10,259 bases of DNA, from positions 2,702,488-2,712,746 of the forward strand of contig PJRA01000412.1 of the NCBI GenBank assembly GCA_016987375.1, in the 5' to 3' direction. The notes below the pieces were generated by a model that was not told where the DNA came from, searched no databases, and was given only the letters and a program-made list of their open reading frames with translations. Made by a program: the position numbers and the translations under genes. How positions within the stretch are numbered: position 1 is the first letter of the stretch; each line of letters opens with the position of its first letter. Positions 6,458-10,259 of this stretch are shown in pieces. The stretch comes from Brachionus koreanus. Lineage: Eukaryota; Rotifera; Eurotatoria; Ploima; Brachionidae.

Positions 6458-9172
6458 ATGAGTCAATTGTTAAAAAATCTGTTAACCAAAGGCATTTCTC
6501 TCCGAAACGCTCTTAACACTTCCAAACTTTACGGCAATAAGCATATTTTGGAGGACCAATTTTTGCACAGAACCTTATTCAATTTGGACTTTAAAAGGCT
6601 ATACATTTCAAATACAGATACAAATACTTCTTTTGATTTAAATTACAAAAAATTTAACAAATATGAACATTCAAATGATCATGGAAACAACAAAAAGCAT
6701 TTTGGAAATAAAAGAAGATTTGAATATCAAAATAGAACAGGTTCACGTTTTGAAGACTTTGAAAATGCTCAACCTGTTCAACCAACTGGACAACAGATCG
6801 ATTATTCAAATAAAAAACACATAAGTTTTAGAGATTATGATATTCCTGAAAAACTATTGATTCGATTAGAACAGCTTGGTTACACATCACCATATGAAAT
6901 TCAGGAAAAAACTCTTAGACACACTCTGGACGGAAAGTATACGAAAATAATATTAATCAAAAAAGTTAATATATATATATATATTTTTTTTAATACAGAG
7001 ATTTGGTTGGAAAAGCTTTTACAGGAAGTGGCAAAACTTTGGCTTTTGCTATACCAATTGTAAGCAGAATTTTAAAGAGTGAAAATAAGAGTAGATTTCC
7101 AAAATGCTTGGTCTTATCACCTACAAGAGAACTCTGTCTACAATTAACAAAGTAATATCATTTTTTATCGATAAATTTTAATATTTTATTTAAAAAAAAA
7201 GAGCTATTCAAGAATTATCTCCGGACTTAAAATGCATCTCTATTCTTGGTGGTACAGGATATGAAAGCCAAATTAAAGCTTTGAATGGAAAAGTTGATAT
7301 TGGTAGGACGAAATTTTTGAATTTTAAATAAAAGTTGATTTTAATTTTAATTTCTAGTCTGTGCTACACCAGGGCGTCTGAGAGATTTGATGAATAGGAA
7401 AAATTTTGTAATTTTTTTAAAGCTTTTAAAAAATTTTTATAAATAAATTAAATTTTTAGATAGCTGATGATATTGAAATAATTTGCTTAGACGAAGCTGA
7501 TGAACTTCTTAATCCAAATTTCGTTGTAAGTTATTTATTTATTTATTTTAATAAGGCCTTTTTCTTAAATTATGAAAAAAATTCAAATCATTCATGATAG
7601 AAATATTTTTTCCTTCAAAGATATTTACGAAATCTATTCTTCACAGTTATTAGAAAATTTAACTGTCAAATTGAATTAAAAGAATTAATTTTAATAATTT
7701 TTTTATTAAATAAAAACGATGAAAGCTTTGACTGGCATAGCTTGATCACACTATTAAATGAGATATTAAAAATTTTTGATCTTGTTGCAATCAATCTAAA
7801 TATTTTAAGGAAATTTAATTTTTATTTCTTTTTATTTTTAAATGAGCTTATATGAATTAATATAAAATATTCTATTCAGCTATAAGACTCATTTAATTTA
7901 GACTTTTTCATTACGTAAAAACTAACACTTAAAGGCCGAGGGGTCTATTGAACCCTTTTTGTTACTTTAATTATTACCTTTTAATTCAATAAATTTAATC
8001 GTTTTTTATAATTTATTTTTTCAATCAAATCTCAAATCAAAAAAATTATAAAATTTTTTAATTTTTATTAGAAAATAATTCTATTTTCATTGAAAAAAAA
8101 TAAAAAAAACGTGTCAAATAAAATAAAAAATCCTTCCGGCCTTTGAGTTCTAAAATATTTTATTTTTGAATATTTAGAAAAATAAATTTTTAAATATTTT
8201 TTTCCAAAAAGGAACAAATTCATGATGTAATTGAAATGACAAGCAAAAAACAAATGTTAATGTTCAGTGCAACCATAAACAGAAGCGTTCAAGGTCTCAT
8301 TGCTAAATATATGACAGATCCAACAACTGTTGATCTAACAGAGGGTCAAAATCAGAAGTTGCCATCAAATATCGAACATTTATCAGTTAGAGCTCATGAG
8401 TCGCTTTACGATCAAATAATTCTTCATTGTATAAATAACTTCAAGTCAGAGAGATGCATTATTTTCTCAAACATGAAAAGTATTTATTTCAAGTTGTTTT
8501 TTTTTTAAATTATTTTTTCAAATTTTTTATTTTAGGAGACGCAATTCGATTAAACTTTTTTCTTAATCGAAATGGTTTCAAGACAAGTGATTTACACTCT
8601 GATTTATCGCAGAGAAAACGTGAAATTATCCTAGAAAAATTCAGAAAAGGCTCTTTGGAAATTATTGTGGTATTTTAAATTTTTTTTTAAATTATTCGTT
8701 CAAAAATAATTTATTATTTTATCAAAGGCAACTGATGTAGCAGCGAGAGGAATTGATATTCCAGAGGTTGATTTGGTAATTCAAGCTGGAGCACCGGTCA
8801 ATGGCATTGATTTTTACATTCACAGATCAGGACGGACTGGAAGAGCTGGCAGAATTGGCAGATCTGTTTTAATCGATGACGGAACAAAGCCAAATTTTTC
8901 AAGAATGGTATTTTATTTTTTTTCTAGCTTAAATTTTAGGTAATTAATTTTCATTCTAGATCAAAAGGCTTGTTTCTTTTAAGACTTTAGAGTTACCAGA
9001 ATGGATTGTACAGAAGAATAGCGAACTAATGCCGAATATTTCAAATGAAGAAGGGTCTGAATTTAGGAGAAAATATTCTAAACGAAATGAAGATTGGAGA
9101 CCAAGAGAAAATTTTAGAATGAAAAATTACATGAAATATTTTGATAAAAATATTGAAAAATATAGGCCGTGA
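6458..9172 (+). CDS. DEAD-box ATP-dependent RNA helicase, DDX21/PMH-like, probably mitochondrial
   Basis: Nine exons give 547 residues in frame: 6458-6936, 6999-7151, 7202-7302, 7358-7407, 7460-7525, 8212-8479, 8536-8669, 8728-8907 and 8960-9172. All introns are GT-AG. Motifs in order are Q motif (F124, Q149), motif I A-F-T-G-S-G-K-T (166-173), Ia PTREL (201-205), GG (227-228), Ib TPGR (248-251), II DEAD (272-275), III SAT (302-304), IV IIFSN (366-370), [16 protein letters not shown] (418-432) and [10 protein letters not shown] (449-456). All catalytic residues are present, so it should be an active RNA-dependent ATPase that remodels [11 protein letters not shown] and motif V fit the DDX21/plant PMH group. 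The first 31 residues lack acidic side chains and carry K6, K11, R16, K23 and K28; R47-L-Y-I-S resembles a processing site, so mitochondrial import is likely. Residues 478-547 form a basic tail; the GUCT domain of DDX21 is absent. The start is the first ATG after an in-frame TAG. Confidence 0.93.
7526..8211 (+). other. Expanded intron 5 of the helicase gene, 686 bp
   Basis: The intron runs from GTAAGTT after V283 to CCAAAAAG before E284, phase 0, between the DEAD motif and SAT. The other seven introns are 50-62 bp. A MITE (7925-8150) accounts for about a third of the extra length. The rest includes an 84-codon frame (7601-7852) free of stops on the plus strand, with no start codon at its head and no family resemblance. 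What produced the remaining 400 bp is unknown. Confidence 0.85.
7925..8150 (-). mobile_element. MITE copy 3, complete, 226 bp, in helicase intron 5
   Basis: The left end reads ACACTTAAAGGCCGAGG and the right end, reverse-complemented, GAACTCAAAGGCCGGAAGG, an imperfect terminal inverted repeat sharing AAAGGCCG. The reverse complement aligns along most of its length with copy 2 at 1274-1487, including TTTCAATGAAAATA (here 8082-8095 reversed). If the boundaries are set one base in (7926-8149), both sides carry CTAA; otherwise TAA lies only on the right. The duplication length is thus ambiguous (TAA or CTAA). It sits inside an intron, so it is removed by splicing. Confidence 0.8.
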
Positions 9173-9204
9173 TTTGTTGTAAATTTTGCCGGTTTTTTTT
9201 TTTA

Positions 9205-9210
9205 AATAAA
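9205..9210 (+). terminator. Polyadenylation signal AATAAA of the helicase gene
   Basis: The hexamer lies 33 bp past the TGA stop and is followed by a T/G-rich stretch (TTTTGTTGATTTTTTT), as expected for a cleavage site. In such AT-rich DNA the hexamer is common, so its position rather than its presence supports the call. Confidence 0.6.
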
Positions 9211-9996
9211 ATTTTGTTGATTTTTTTATCTAGTATTTTTTAATCGAATTAATTTCTCTTAACTAGACTGTATTAATTTAAGTACAAGTGAACAAGAATT
9301 TGAGTTTTATTGACATCAATGGAATCAAATTTATGATAAATTTGAGACTGAATAGTTAATTTAAAAAATAATTGTCTAAAACAACCTTTGAAAAAATTTA
9401 GTTTCCTGAAACAAGTTCTAAAAAAAATTGCCATTTTCCATGAACAAATTGTTTTAATTGTCACTAATTTGAAATTCGAGGCTTTATTTCACCTTTATTA
9501 ATTTTTTTATTGAATTTAATTTAAATGATTCGAAACAGATTTAAATTTCTAAGATTTAAAGGTTTTGTTTTTCGCTTTTCTGAATGTCTAATCAATTAAA
9601 AATATTGCTCATTTTTAGTATAAATAGATTTAACAAAAGTGAACAAGAAAATAAAAAATTTTGAATTCTTTTGGAATTGCCTTCGTAAAACGAGATTTTG
9701 TAGTTTTGATTTTTCCAAAAGCTCGTTGATACGAAGGTTAAATACAAAAGTTATCGTTCCATCAGATCAATGATTTTACTTTCTAAAATTTTTTATATAA
9801 AATATTTTTAAATAAAAAGTTTAAAAAAATTCAATTATTTTTATTATTTTTTTCAAAAGTATTTCTATATCTAAAAGACAAAACAGAAATCAATCTGGTC
9901 TAAAGTTCTATTCAATGAGAAATTAAATGAGAAAACTAAATCTCATATTGAAGTGAGTTATTTTTATGAACACAGTTAAATTTGTTTTTAAAGCCA
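9211..9996. other. Downstream spacer without a supported gene
   Basis: No exon or known RNA gene is visible on either strand. The 13-base string AAGTGAACAAGAA occurs at 9286-9298 and again at 9637-9649. The imperfect hairpin at 9680-9737 is the one structured piece and is listed separately. Confidence 0.45.
9680..9737. repeat. 58-nt imperfect hairpin, function unknown
   Basis: CCTTCGTA (9680-9687) pairs with TACGAAGG (9730-9737). After a one-base versus two-base internal loop, AACGAG (9689-9694) pairs with CTCGTT (9722-9727), leaving a 27-base U-rich loop. The GC content of the stem stands out from its surroundings. It could be a structured RNA, a precursor-like foldback or the remnant of a palindromic mobile element; nothing in the sequence decides between these. 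Confidence 0.55.
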
Positions 9997-10259
9997 AATT
10001 TTTATTTGTATTTCTGTACCGAGCTTTAGCTCCTTCAGATTAAAAATAAAAATAAAAAGTAAGAAAAAAATAAAGTAAAAGTAATATAAGTTAAAAATTG
10101 AGAAATATTAAAATTAAAATTAGATAAATTAAGATAGAGAGTAACAGAATACATTTTTATATATTTGATGAGTCTGGAAAAAAAGAGGAAATAGTAAGGT
10201 AGCAATTACACAATGGAGTTGGGTACTCGATATTTCTTGATTCGAAACCTTTGTTATAT
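9997..10259 (-). mobile_element. SINE-like dispersed repeat, copy B, cut by the window edge
   Basis: Read on the minus strand this carries the same blocks as 5562-5850: AAGGTTTCGAATCAAG, CTCCATTGTGTAATTG, ATCTGAAGGAGC and AGCTCGG, then an A-rich tail (ACAAATAAAAA). The 3' hairpin is GAGC/GCTC with a TAAA loop. The 5' part lies beyond the window. It is inverted relative to copy A, and the two flank the helicase gene. Confidence 0.65.

Noticed and set aside
6969..6984. (AT)n tract as a regulatory or repeat feature
   Set aside because: It is a short simple repeat inside helicase intron 1 and needs no further explanation.
8068..8253. Minus-strand open frame of 61 codons
   Set aside because: It covers the MITE and the intron-exon junction of the helicase. 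The translation is rich in Phe, Ile, Lys and Asn with no family features.
8454..8678. Plus-strand frame starting at 8454 as a separate gene
   Set aside because: Its second part is helicase exon 7 (8536-8669). The first part is an out-of-frame reading of exon 6 and the intron.
8908..8959. Earlier acceptors (AG at 8927 and 8939) for helicase intron 8
   Set aside because: Both give an early stop codon or the wrong frame. Only the AG at 8959 keeps the frame into the C-terminal exon.
9273..9464. Minus-strand open frame of 63 codons
   Set aside because: No motif, no plausible splice context, and a composition expected of random AT-rich DNA.

Overview
This is an extremely AT-rich window from an animal nuclear genome, most like a small invertebrate such as a monogonont rotifer. 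That placement rests on base composition, spliced genes with introns mostly 50-68 bp long, and a dense mix of degenerate DNA transposons and non-LTR retrotransposon tails. It is an inference, not a proven assignment. There are no operons, CRISPR arrays, rRNA genes or convincing tRNA genes.

Left part (1-3567). A minus-strand gene starts at 3567 and encodes a nuclear-looking, cysteine-rich protein with a candidate RING-H2 finger at its C terminus. Its first intron holds a 986-bp pogo/Tc1-mariner-like element with inverted ends and a TA duplication. Removing the element and one TA leaves a 68-bp intron, the normal size here. The element carries a DDE-transposase fragment and a separate Cys-rich frame. 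The gene's last exon appears broken. Two copies of a small inverted-repeat MITE family lie nearby (1-112 and 1274-1487).

Middle part (3568-6457). No intact host gene is seen. It holds a 5'-truncated LINE remnant (about 4286-4826) with a frameshift, two stop codons and a 2-base N gap. A second, shorter retroelement tail (5358-5427) has the same hairpin plus (ACT)5 design. A SINE-like repeat (5562-5850) and a short hydrophilic ORF (6120-6260) follow.

Right part (6458-10259). A complete nine-exon gene encodes a 547-residue DEAD-box RNA helicase of the DDX21/PMH-like group with a predicted mitochondrial targeting peptide. Seven of its eight introns are 50-62 bp. The fifth is 686 bp and contains a third MITE copy. 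An AATAAA signal sits 33 bp past the stop codon. Downstream are a strong imperfect hairpin (9680-9737) and, at the window edge, an inverted second copy of the SINE-like repeat.

The helicase and the RING-type protein share no visible functional link. The main theme is repeated insertion of mobile DNA into introns and spacers of compact genes. I did not find a clearly new biological system. The strongest leads are the transposon-interrupted RING-H2 gene, the MITE family, the hairpin/(ACT)5 tails, and a probable mitochondrial DEAD-box helicase.
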